Part shown: positions 17,055 through 27,100 of the stretch, piece by piece
Layout of the letters: each line of letters begins with the position of its first letter
How positions within the stretch are numbered: the stretch's first letter is position 1
Source: Pirellulaceae bacterium
GTDB lineage: Bacteria > Planctomycetota > Planctomycetia > Pirellulales > Pirellulaceae
Assembly: GCA_016784735.1 (NCBI GenBank)
Contig: JADHUC010000009.1
Location: 1-64,000 of the forward strand
Length of the DNA stretch: 64,000 nucleotides
Direction of reading: 5' to 3'
Notes under the pieces: generated by a model
What the model was told of the DNA's origin: nothing
What the model saw: only the letters and a program-made list of their open reading frames with translations
Databases searched by the model: none
Program-made: the position numbers and the translations under genes

Positions 17055-18323
17055 CTACAGACGCCACGGTTCGCGGTAGGGGGCATCGAGCAGGCGGTTT
17101 GCCTCTTCGTCGCCGACAAAGCGCTCCTTGGCCGGGTCCCATTGGACTTTGCGTCCGAGTGCGTAGGCGATGTTGCCCAGGTGGCTCCAGCTTGTTACGC
17201 GATGGCCGATTTCGACGTCCATTACAGGGCGTCGGCGCGCGGCGATGCATTCGAGCCAGTTGCCGGAGTGGTTGTCGCTGACGCGAAGCTGGCGTTCGTC
17301 GGGACGCGTGGGCGACAGGTCGGCTTCGCCCTTGGTGACCTCCCAGTTCCAAAAACCGCTCAACGTGGCCTCGCTGCCGACGAAATCTATGCCCAGCTCG
17401 CCATCACTGGGCTGTTCCCAGATCATCTCGAACGCCGGATCGGCGAATTTGTATCGCACGGACATCTCGACGGGCGCGTCGAACAGATTGTTGGGCTCCT
17501 GACGGCCGGTGGCTTCAATCGTTACCGGACCTGTGTGATCGGCGCCCATGGCATACGAGACGACGCCGAACATGTGCACGCCATTGTCGGCCAGCGATCC
17601 GCCGCCATAGTCCATAAACCAACGGAAGCTGAAATGACACCGCGCCGGATGATAGTCGGCCCACGGCGTCGGTCCCAGCCACAGGTCCCAGTCCAGGTGC
17701 GGCGGCACGGGCTGGGCGGGTTCCATCGGGTGGGTGCGATTCGGACGATGAGTGAGCCGGACGGTGTGTACCTTGCCAAGCCGGCCGTTTCGCACCCATT
17801 CGCACGTCTGAAGGCTGCGCGCGATCGAGCGGTACTGGGTACCCATCTGGACGACCCGATCGTAGCGTCGGGCCACGTCGACCATCTTTCTGCCTTCGCG
17901 GATCGTCCGGCACAACGGCTTCTCGCAGTAAACGTCCATTCCCGCCTGGCAAGCCATAATCGTAATGGGAGCGTGCCAATGGTCCGGCGTTCCGATCAGC
18001 ACGGCGTCGATGTCCTTGCGGTCCAAGATGCGGCGAAAGTCTTGGTACCCGTCACAACCGCCGATCCGTTTCTGCGCGGCGGCCGTGCGTTGCTGGTCCA
18101 CGTCGCACACAGCGGCAATCGTGCAGCGCGGGTCGTTGTGGATGCCCAAGAGGCCCGTACCGCGCCCGCCCACGCCAATCAGCCCCGCCACCACGCGTTC
18201 GCTGGCAGGACTATCCGCGGCCAAACCAAGCACGCTGCTCGGGACGATTATCGGTGCGGCGAGGCCGAGTCCTGTGTTTCGTAGAAAGCGGCGGCGGTTC
18301 AGTTGTGGCATCTTGGCAGGCAT
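17055..18323 (-). CDS. Tat-exported Gfo/Idh/MocA family oxidoreductase
   Basis: About 422 aa from the ATG at 18323, which is preceded by GGAGGAG; the frame extends further upstream without support. The leader NRRRFLRNTGLG is a twin-arginine signal. The Rossmann motif GLIGVGGRGTG, the VCDVD strand and CEKPLCR (EKP motif) mark the NAD(P)-binding half; DYGGGSLADNGVH and YREPWRL belong to the C-terminal half. Such proteins act on sugars or inositols with a tightly held cofactor and are very numerous in planctomycetes. The FG-GAP gene lies 75 bases upstream on the same strand. Confidence 0.92.
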   Translation of the reverse strand: MPAKMPQLNRRRFLRNTGLGLAAPIIVPSSVLGLAADSPASERVVAGLIGVGGRGTGLLGIHNDPRCTIAAVCDVDQQRTAAAQKRIGGCDGYQDFRRILDRKDIDAVLIGTPDHWHAPITIMACQAGMDVYCEKPLCRTIREGRKMVDVARRYDRVVQMGTQYRSIARSLQTCEWVRNGRLGKVHTVRLTHRPNRTHPMEPAQPVPPHLDWDLWLGPTPWADYHPARCHFSFRWFMDYGGGSLADNGVHMFGVVSYAMGADHTGPVTIEATGRQEPNNLFDAPVEMSVRYKFADPAFEMIWEQPSDGELGIDFVGSEATLSGFWNWEVTKGEADLSPTRPDERQLRVSDNHSGNWLECIAARRRPVMDVEIGHRVTSWSHLGNIAYALGRKVQWDPAKERFVGDEEANRLLDAPYREPWRL

Positions 18324-18398
18324 GGCATTCTCCTCCGGCGTGTTTGTGACCTCGGCGTGACTTGTGCGCAAGCTACTCCAGGCACGCTGCCGAGTCAA

Positions 18399-19808
18399 TC
18401 ACTGCGGCGCGAACTCGACCGTTAGCGTTCGGTCGATCTCCGTTTCTACCTGCTGTTTCGTTCCATTCGGCCAGCGGATTTCCGCCGATACTGGCTCGGC
18501 GTGCGAACCAAGTCCGAAATGCAGCGTCAAGTCGTTCTGGTTGCCTTGGCCCGTCGCGCCTTCCACTTGCCGCGTCAGCATCTTGTCGCCCAGTTTGATT
18601 CGCACTTGGGCGCCAATTGCGGCGGCGTTCACCTTGCCACCGCCGACCAGTCGCACTTTCAGCCAGTGGTTCTTGCCTCCTGGATTGCGGAACAGCCGGC
18701 CACCGGTGACCAGGTCCAAATAGCCGTCGCCATCGAAGTCGGCCCAGGCTGCTTGATAGGTTGTGGGCATGTCTACTTTCGCAGAGGTCGATACTTCCTC
18801 GAATCTCCAACCGCCCAGATTGCGATACAGGACACTGCGGTCGCCGGAATAGACAGTGGTAAAGAACAAATCGAGATGGCCGTCGTTGTCGAAATCGGCC
18901 AAGGCGGGCGAGGCGTAGGATTCCTGCCAGCGCAGTCCGGCGGTCTCACTTTGGTCGGCAAAGTGGAACTTGCCCTCCGGGCCGAGGTTTCTCAGGAACT
19001 TTGGCCGGTCTTGATATTGGGGCGGGTGGCTGAAGTTGCCGACGAACAAGTCGAAACGGCCATCGTTATCAAAATCGCCCCACGCCGATCCGATCGTGTG
19101 GCCCCACGCGCCCAGCCCACCGTCGCCCGCCGTGCCAAACTCCGCTGCAACGTCCGTTACATCGCCCTTGCCATCGTTTTGCAGCAACCGATTCGGCTGG
19201 AGCCGATAGTTCGATACATATACGTCCAGGTCCCCGTCTTCGTCGAAGTCGGCGGCCGTGATCCCGCGGGCGCGCAGTATCCGATCCTGTCGCCAATGCT
19301 CGACGAATCGCTCGCCTTTTTCATTCAGCAGCATCACGTCCGGATACTCCTTCGACGGCCAGACTTCGTAGCCGCCGACGTACAAGTCGATGAAGCCGTC
19401 GCCGTTAAGATCGCCCCATGTCGCGCCCAGACTGACTGTCGTCGGCAGTTTCGGAAACCCTTCGCCAACGTCCTCAAAGCCCTTTCCATGTTGGCTCCGA
19501 AACAGTCTGCCTTCGCCCGCCCAACTGAACAGATCCAGAAAACCATCGTTGTCGAAATCGCCCCAGATGCCGGGTCCGGCGAGCGGCGCGTTCTCCACGC
19601 GCACGAACCGTTTGCCGCCGTCGTTTCGCCAGAGTTTGCCGCCCGAGTACAGATCGGTCCAGCCGTCGTTGTCGAAATCACCCCAGGCCGCCACGCCACC
19701 GGAATACTCCTTCAATCCGACGGCCTCGGTGACGTCCTGAAAAGGCTCCGCGGCCGTCAGGCGGATTGTCGCGGCGCACAAAAGAACGAGCGGGATCAGG
19801 TTTCGCAT
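18399..19808 (-). CDS. Exported CRTAC1-type FG-GAP/VCBS repeat protein with UnbV/ASPIC domain
   Basis: About 469 aa from the ATG at 19808 (AGGAGA upstream), with signal peptide MRNLIPLVLLCAATIRLTAA. At least six FG-GAP calcium-binding loops are readable (GDFDNDGWTDLY, GDLNGDGFIDLYVG, DFDEDGDLDVYVSN, DFDNDGRFDLFVGN, DFDNDGHLDLFF, DFDGDGYLDLVTG), building an integrin-like propeller. The C-terminus AAIGAQVRIKLGDK...GQGNQNDLTLHFGLG is the ASPIC/UnbV domain. Extracellular, probably adhesive or glycan-binding; the role is unknown. The longer frame to 19913 only reads through a palindrome and is rejected as a start. Confidence 0.9.
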   Translation of the reverse strand: MRNLIPLVLLCAATIRLTAAEPFQDVTEAVGLKEYSGGVAAWGDFDNDGWTDLYSGGKLWRNDGGKRFVRVENAPLAGPGIWGDFDNDGFLDLFSWAGEGRLFRSQHGKGFEDVGEGFPKLPTTVSLGATWGDLNGDGFIDLYVGGYEVWPSKEYPDVMLLNEKGERFVEHWRQDRILRARGITAADFDEDGDLDVYVSNYRLQPNRLLQNDGKGDVTDVAAEFGTAGDGGLGAWGHTIGSAWGDFDNDGRFDLFVGNFSHPPQYQDRPKFLRNLGPEGKFHFADQSETAGLRWQESYASPALADFDNDGHLDLFFTTVYSGDRSVLYRNLGGWRFEEVSTSAKVDMPTTYQAAWADFDGDGYLDLVTGGRLFRNPGGKNHWLKVRLVGGGKVNAAAIGAQVRIKLGDKMLTRQVEGATGQGNQNDLTLHFGLGSHAEPVSAEIRWPNGTKQQVETEIDRTLTVEFAPQ

Positions 19809-19861
19809 TTTCTGGTCTCCTGTGTCTCGTAAGCACCCGTGCATGAATCTCCCGGTGAAAT

Positions 19862-19895
19862 AGAAACCCGGTTTTTCCGAAAAAACCGGGTTTCT
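19862..19895. repeat. Perfect 15-bp hairpin in a divergent promoter region
   Basis: AGAAACCCGGTTTTT, the four-base loop CCGA, and the exact reverse complement AAAAACCGGGTTTCT. It lies between the divergent FG-GAP and kelch genes. On the minus strand it could terminate transcription or fold in the FG-GAP leader; the A/T-rich tip and the arms flanked by unique sequence suggest a mobile palindrome. Confidence 0.8.
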
Positions 19896-20008
19896 GCCAT
19901 CCGTTCTGCCCAAAGATCTGTGACTGGGTGCTTCTTCAGCATCCGAAGTGATATTGTAATGGTTTCCGGCGCAAGAAACCTGATTGGAGTAGCAGGAGGG
20001 GGAAACTC

Positions 20009-21079
20009 ATGACCATCGACAAACGAACTACTCTGACGCTCGCGTCGCTCTGCGTTGTCGCACTCGTCGGTTCTGCGTTACGAGCCGGCGAACCGGAGTG
20101 CGACTACAAGTGGGTCAACGTTACCATGAATGCGGCCTTTGCACCACGCGATGGAGCCGGCGCCCTGGTACTCAAAGATCAGATGTGGCTGCTGGGCGGA
20201 TGGAACCCAGGTGATAAGGTCCACTTTCCCAGGATCTGCAACAACGAGGTGTGGAGTTCAGCGGACGGCGCAACTTGGACGCTGGTCAAGCCGAACACGT
20301 TCGTTGATGACAGTTTCGACCCGGCACAGGACTGGGAAGGCCGGCACACGGCCGGATACGTCGTCTACAAGGACCGGATGTGGATCGTCGGTGGCGACGT
20401 GAACCAGGGCCATTACCACTTCGACGTGTGGAACTCGGACGATGGAGAGACATGGACGTACGTTAACAAAGGACACGACGTGCCGTGGGGACCGCGTGCG
20501 TTGCACTACACACTGGTGTTCCAGGACAGAATCTGGGTCATGGGCGGGCAGACAATGCCCAGGTTCGCGCCGGCAGAAGAGGTCTTCTACCGCGACGCCT
20601 GGACCACGACGGACGGCATCCACTGGGAACGAATCGAGCCCAAAGAACCCTACTGGGCAACTCGCGGAATGATCGGAGGCAATGTCGTTTTTAAGGGCCA
20701 GATGTGGATTCTGGGCGGCGGCACTTACGACACTCCAACGACTCCCAGACGAACATTCTACAACGACGTCTGGAGTTCACCGGACGGTGTCAACTGGAAG
20801 TTCCACCTCGATTCTGCGCCGTGGGATCCACGGCAGTATCACGAAGTGGCCGTGTTCGACGATCGGATGTGGGTCTTGGAGGGCTGGAACAAACAGAACC
20901 GGAACGATGTCTGGTATTCCGCGGATGGAGTGAACTGGCACGAAGTGCCCGACACACCGTGGAGACCGCGCCACGCCGCCAGCGTATTCGTCTTTGACAA
21001 CGCCCTGTGGATGGTCGCCGGCAACAACATGCAAAGCGACGTGTGGAAACTGACCCGTACGGCCACGATTCAGCCGTAA
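20009..21079 (+). CDS. Exported kelch-like repeat protein, 356 aa
   Basis: Signal peptide to about residue 26 (ALRAGEP). Six kelch-type blades follow, each with an MWLLGG/MWIVGG/IWVMGG-like strand and a W-S-S-x-D-G-x-x-W motif (EVWSSADGATW, VWNSDDGETW, AWTTTDGIHW, VWSSPDGVNW, VWYSADGVNW). The repeated DG..W resembles Asp-boxes, a mixture common in secreted planctomycete propellers. No catalytic residues of galactose oxidase are evident. GGAGGGGG precedes the ATG. It ends 21 bases before the 3' end of the convergent helicase gene. Confidence 0.88.
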   Translation: MTIDKRTTLTLASLCVVALVGSALRAGEPECDYKWVNVTMNAAFAPRDGAGALVLKDQMWLLGGWNPGDKVHFPRICNNEVWSSADGATWTLVKPNTFVDDSFDPAQDWEGRHTAGYVVYKDRMWIVGGDVNQGHYHFDVWNSDDGETWTYVNKGHDVPWGPRALHYTLVFQDRIWVMGGQTMPRFAPAEEVFYRDAWTTTDGIHWERIEPKEPYWATRGMIGGNVVFKGQMWILGGGTYDTPTTPRRTFYNDVWSSPDGVNWKFHLDSAPWDPRQYHEVAVFDDRMWVLEGWNKQNRNDVWYSADGVNWHEVPDTPWRPRHAASVFVFDNALWMVAGNNMQSDVWKLTRTATIQP

Positions 21080-21100
21080 GGCGGTTCTGGTCATCATGCC

Positions 21101-24100
21101 CTATCGACGGGCCTTGCGTGCTGCTTTCTTGCGGGCCTTGCGCGGGCGTTTCTTCGGAGGCTGGGAATCGTCGGGCTCTTCGAAACGGCTCGCTTGTTGG
21201 CTTTGGAAGGTCTGTTTGACTGGTTTGGTCACGAAGCGGGTCAGTTCGCGGCGCTCGTACACGTCGCCGAGCCATTTGTTTCCGTAGGACGACGACTCGC
21301 GCTGCGCGTGGCAGACGTAGAGGCAGTCGGCGGCGCGCGTCAAAGCAACGTAGAACAGACGGCGTTCCTCTTCGAGTTGCTCCGGATCGATCAGACTGCG
21401 CTCCCAGGGGATTTTGCCGTCGGTGGCGTGAAGCACGTAGACCACGGACCATTCCAGTCCTTTGGCCGAATGCATGGTGCTGAGAACAAGCGGATCGCTG
21501 TGGGCCGCACCGCGCGGCAACTCGGCCGTGCTGGTCGGTGGGTCTACCGTCAAGTCGGCCAGCAGCGTGGTACGATCCGCAAAACGCGTAGCCAGCCCCT
21601 CCAGTTGCTCCAGGTCGGCAAGTCGCTGGTCCGCGTTTTCGTAGTTGTCTTGAAGGAACGGTTCGTAGAACTTGAGGACGCGGTGAACCTGGCCAGACAA
21701 ATCTTTGGCGGCCGCCTCGCCGGCCAGCCAGCGCATCAAGGTCACGAAATCGGGCCAGCATTCCTTGCTCTTGGCCGGGACCTTGACATCGCTCCAGGCG
21801 TCGAACTGCCAGTCGGCGGCTGTCAAGTCGCGCAACAGGCCGCTTGCCTTCTTCGGCCCCACGCCCGGCAGCAGGCAAAGGACGCGCTGGCCCGACACGA
21901 CGTCCCGCGGATTCTCCGCCAGCCGTAGAATCGACATCAGGTCTTTGACATGCGCCGATTCGACAAACTTCAACCCGCCGTACTTCACGAATTCCAGATT
22001 GTGCCGAGCCAGTTCGGCCTCCAGGGCAATGCTGTGATGCGACGCTCGAAACAAGACGGCTTGCTGCGACAGGCAGACGCCCATCTTCTGGTGCTGCAGG
22101 ATGCGTCCCACCACAAACTCGACCTGTTCATGTTCGTCGTAGCAGGTGATCAATTGCGGCTGTGGCCCGCCGGAACGCTCGGACCAGAGGTCTTTCGCAT
22201 ACCGCTCGCGCGCCTCGGCAATCACGCCGTTTGTCGCCGCCAGAATCGGCTGCGTGCTGCGGTAGTTCTGTTCCAAGCTGACGACGCGCGTGCCGGGAAA
22301 CTGATCGGGAAAGTCCAGAATGTTGCGGACCGTCGCGGCGCGGAACGAGTAGATGGACTGAGCATCGTCGCCGACCACCGTCAGGCCGCGGCCGTCGGGG
22401 CACAGGCTCTTCAGCAGCCTGGCCTGCAAGCGGTTCGTATCTTGGTACTCGTCCACTAACACGCAATCGAATCGGTCGCGGATCGCTTTGCCGACTTGCT
22501 CGTGCTCCAACAGCTCGCACCATCTCAACAGCAGATCATCGTAGTCGAACACGTTCAGGTCCGCTTTGCGTTCCGAGTACGCTTGGAACAGCTCGCGCAA
22601 CGGTTTGGCGTATTTCTCGTGTTGCGAGAACTGCGACCGGAGCACTTCCTCCAGCGGCAATTCCGCGCCTGCGCCGTAGCTGTGGATAGCCAGACACGCG
22701 CGTTTCTTGGGGAACTTCTTGTCGTCCGCACCCAATTCAAACTCGCGGCACAACAGGCCCATCAAGTCTTCGGCATCGCCCTGGTCGTGGATGGTGAATC
22801 TGGTGTTCACGTCGATCGCTTTGCCGTACTGGCGTAACAGCCGCAGTCCGGTTCCGTGGAACGTGCCTCCCCAAACGCGGCGACTCACTTCGGCTTCGTC
22901 AAGCACGTCGGCCACGCGTCGAACCATCTCGCCGGCGGCACGGCGAGTGAACGTCAATAGCAAGATGCGCTCGGCCGGTGTCCCCTGCGCGATAAGCCAT
23001 GCCACGCGATGGACCAGCGTTGTGGTCTTACCCGTGCCGGCCCCGGCCACGATCAACAACGGATCGTGACCATGGCAGGCGGCTTCGCGTTGTTGGTCGT
23101 TCAGCCGTGCGAGCAGGGCGTCGAGTTTTGGTGGTGGCGTAGTCGGAGCGCGATCGGGAGCAGGAACTTCACGTTTCAGTTCTTCGTCGGCTATTTGCAC
23201 TACCTTGTTGCGAGCAGGTTCGTCTGGTTGGAGTCCAGGCTTCAGCCTGTCTTCGCAGCCTGAAGGCTGTACTCCAACAAAGCAGTCCCGCGCGCGGTAC
23301 ACAGTGGCCCGAGCGCCATTGTCCAAGTCGAACGTAACTTCGTCGCCGCAGCCTGCCACGGCTTCGATCAACGCACGCATGTAGGCCAGTCCGCGTGTGG
23401 CTTCCGGCACGTCCAGCACTTGCGGCGGGGCGTCCAGTAACGGTCGCGGCAGGCACACGATGCACTTCGATCGGGCTCGCGTGATCGCTACGTTCAGCCG
23501 GTTCAGCCCGTAGATGAATTCGGCCTCGGCCATGGCAAACTCGGGATCGGACACGCCGTAGCTGACAATCACCGCATCGGCTTCCTGGCCTTGCATCTTG
23601 TCGACTGTGTCGACCAGCGGCGGCGACTGCCACATCCGTCCTCGGCGCAGCTCGCGGCGGATCGTACGGATCTGGGCGCGGTGGGGGCTGACGACGAACA
23701 CGCCCTCGCGGAAGAAGGTGGCGTCATCGTCGTACAGCTTGTGGTCGGGCCGCCTTAAAGTGCCGCGCAAGCCGGTGACGAGCCTGGCAACCAGTTCTGC
23801 TTCGAGCGGATTCTCGCGAGCTGCCCAGACGCCGTCCAAAACGACGAACACCAGCGGGAATTGCGGGTCGAGGCACGCTTCGACGAATGGATCGAGCGAC
23901 CGTTCGGCGGGCAGGTTCAACCGCCGCTGGGCGACGGTGCCATCGAAACTGCGGTATGCCGTGCCGTAGAGCAGCTCGGCGGCGAAGCTGGTCAGCACAT
24001 CGTTCATGCGGAAGTTTTCGGTGAGTTGGTGGACGATGCTGTTGGGTGGGGCAGAATCAGCCGGGACGATGCTCTGCGTGGATGAGGTCCCGCTCGGCAA

Positions 24101-27100
24101 GTAGGTCCCTTCTGCCGGAAGGGACCTGGAAGCGCGACACGACTGTCCACGCGCAAGAGAGGTCCCGCTCGGCAAGCGGGACCTACTGGCGATTGTTTCA
24201 AAGATCGAACGGTGCAGGATGGGTTCTTCGGGTGGAGTTTCCGGATAGGCGCCGACTACGATCGGGGGAAGCTGGAGATGATCGCCGGCTAGGACCAATC
24301 GCCCTTTGGGCCCGACCAACCCGATCGGCACGGCGGCCTCGGGGACGCGTACCTGTGACGCCTCGTCGATGACCACCAGATCAAACGGCGGCAACTCGTC
24401 GAACTTTTTCAGGCTCGAATAGACGGTTGCCCCAACGACCGCCTGCGGGTGCTCGTCGAGCCATTCGCACAAGCAGCTTTCGTCGACGATCTCGACTTCG
24501 CCGTTGTCTTCGCCCTGCCAGTATTTGACCTTGCCGATGCTGATGGCAGCTTCGCCAAGTGCTTGACGAAGCGAGGCTATCTTGCGGAGCAAGTTCTCGA
24601 TAGCCGCGTGAGTAAAGGCGGTTGCCAGCACGCTGAACGGTTTTCCGGTCCGGGCATGGGCGGATGCCAGCGCTAGAACCGCAGCGGCCAGGAAGTGCGT
24701 CTTACCCGTTCCCGGCGGTCCCCACACGGGCACGACGCGTTGCCGGCAGATCGCGCGGAACGCTCCTTGCTGGCTTTCCGTCAAGTGGAAGATGGTCGTT
24801 TCGTCGTTGGCCAATCGTTGCACACGCTTTGGTAGCGCGCGCGATTCACTGGCTTCCGCCGGGTCGCGGAGACAACGGAGGAACAGTTCGTGTACCTTGG
24901 CACCGGCCGTGCGCAGAAATTTGACAACGCGGTCCGTCGTGAAATCGGTGAATCGGGAATGCAGAAGGAATCGCTGTCCGGGCTCCGGGCCGTCGCCGTC
25001 GAAAGCCTGATGGATCTTGACCGTCAGGCCGGTTGGCGTGCCAAGCTCGTCGCGCTCTACGTCCGTGATGCCGACCAGAGCCAGATCCTTCTGCTTACGG
25101 CCTTGCCACATCTTAGCGCGAGAGGCATAGTCGCGGAATTCGAGCTGGGTTCGGCGACCTGCTTCGCCGTCGGTCACCAGCAGCCATTCGGGAAAGCCAC
25201 CTGGCTCGATCTCCATGGTGCCGCCGGTAATCGCAAAGCGGTCGCCGTCCAATGCCTCCAGTTCCAGCGTCTTGCCCAGCAGGAATTGCACCGGCCGCGG
25301 CTCGCAGCGCTGGTTGCGTGTTTCGAGGCATCGCAACAGGCTTTCGTATCGCGCGAAGAACGCCAGCCGCGAAAGGAGCGGATCGGCGTACGGTTCGCGC
25401 GTGGGCAGCGTGAACTTGGCCGACCACGTGAAGATCGCGTCCTTGGCGTGATGCCGCACGCCTTGCAACAGTGCCCACATAGCCTGCAGCCGCGTTCTGC
25501 CTTGGTCGGCGATCTCGGCCACCGTGTCTGTCTTGCCGCGGTACCACGCCGCATGAATGGGCTCGGCCCTCATGCCGGGGCCCAACGGGAAATGATGATA
25601 GTCGTTCCGCCGCAGCTTGAAACGGCTGCCGAGTGAATCCAGGGCCTCGGGCAGGGTGTAGCTGACTTCCACCGGCAGGGCCAGCACGTGGCCGAGTGCG
25701 TCCAGCAGTACGACCAATGGAAACGGCACTTCGCGATCCGGGTGCTCGTTGGCCACCAGCAACTCGGGCGCCTGGAAATGGAACAACAGCGTCATGGCCT
25801 CTTCGGCCAACTCGGGATCCCGCAGCGAATCCAGCAACCAGGAAACCAGCAGCGCCCGCTCCTGTTCGGCCGGCACGTACGCTTGCAGGCTGAGTTGGTC
25901 TTTCCAGTCACGCCCGTCGTTGTAGTTGTGCACTTGGACGACGATCTCGTGCAGCAGATGCACCCATTGGCGACGCATGTCCTCGACCGCCGCGGGACGC
26001 TCGGCCACGAGAACGAACGGCTGGGACTTTCGCCCCTCGAACAACCGGGCACGGACCTCGTCGGAGAAAACCGCGCGGCGCAGGTCGTTTCGTATGGTGA
26101 CGTAAATGCCGGCCAGATACACGGAGTCGCCCAGCGGCTCCTGCTGAAGCGTGAGAAAGAGCCCGATATTCTCGCCGCGCGACAGCGACGGAGACGCGGC
26201 ACCGTGCGAATGCGGTTTGCCTTCGTCCAGCGCCGCGACCTGTTCGGCAAGCCGGGGGCCGCGTCCGGCCAGCGATGCGCAGCGGCCCAGCACATCATTC
26301 GCTTCTGGTTCTTGGAGGAATTGACCAAGCTCATTGGTCGTCCGCACACCGACTCGATCCCACAAAAAGCGTTTGCCCCACGGTGTAAGCTGGCTCAAGC
26401 GCGAGAGATCGTCGTTGCGTTGCATTTCGCTCCAACAGTAGCGAAAGAACTCGCACCATTCGCAACGGGAATGCACGTGCCAGTGCGCGTCCGCGACGCT
26501 GCCGCGCAGAATCCGAATCAGGTCGTAACGGAGAAAGTTCTCCAAATGAGGCCGCAGTTCGCCGAGTGAACACGCGGTCGGCTCCGGCTGCGAGCCCAGC
26601 CAGACCGAACCGATCTGGAGGTCCACCTGCGCGTCGTCGATCCGCTGGTCGCGGACAATCGTATCCAGCTCCATTGCGTACAGCAGCACCTGCACGCGGT
26701 GAGTCAACTGAAGCGACTCACCGCGTTTCAGGTCGATTAGGTGGAACCTGCGGTGGCCGTCCTCGTCGCCTACGATCGCGATCAGATCGGGGTGATTGTC
26801 ACTGATCGTCACCAGCGTCGGGTCGATGCCGTAACGTTCATAGAACGCGGCGGGCAGATGCAACGTGGGCTGATAGACGTACGAACCGGGCTTGGCGGTC
26901 CGCAGCAACTCCTGTGTTTCTTGCCAATCAAAGCGGCGCGTATGACACGGCCCATCGCCCGTCGCGATGAAGACTGGCCCGTCCATGTGTTGCTCCAGGA
27001 CGGTCTGCTCCCACGCGTATCCGCTTTCGAGCAACGCTTTGACCAGCGGACTGTGATCGAACTCGCGTTTTGGAATGCCTTCTTTGCGTTGCAGTTCGGC

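Noticed and set aside
19809-19913. N-terminal extension of the FG-GAP frame (GRNPVFSEKPGFYF...)
   Set aside because: It merely translates the 15-bp palindrome; the ATG at 19808 has a ribosome site and a signal peptide.
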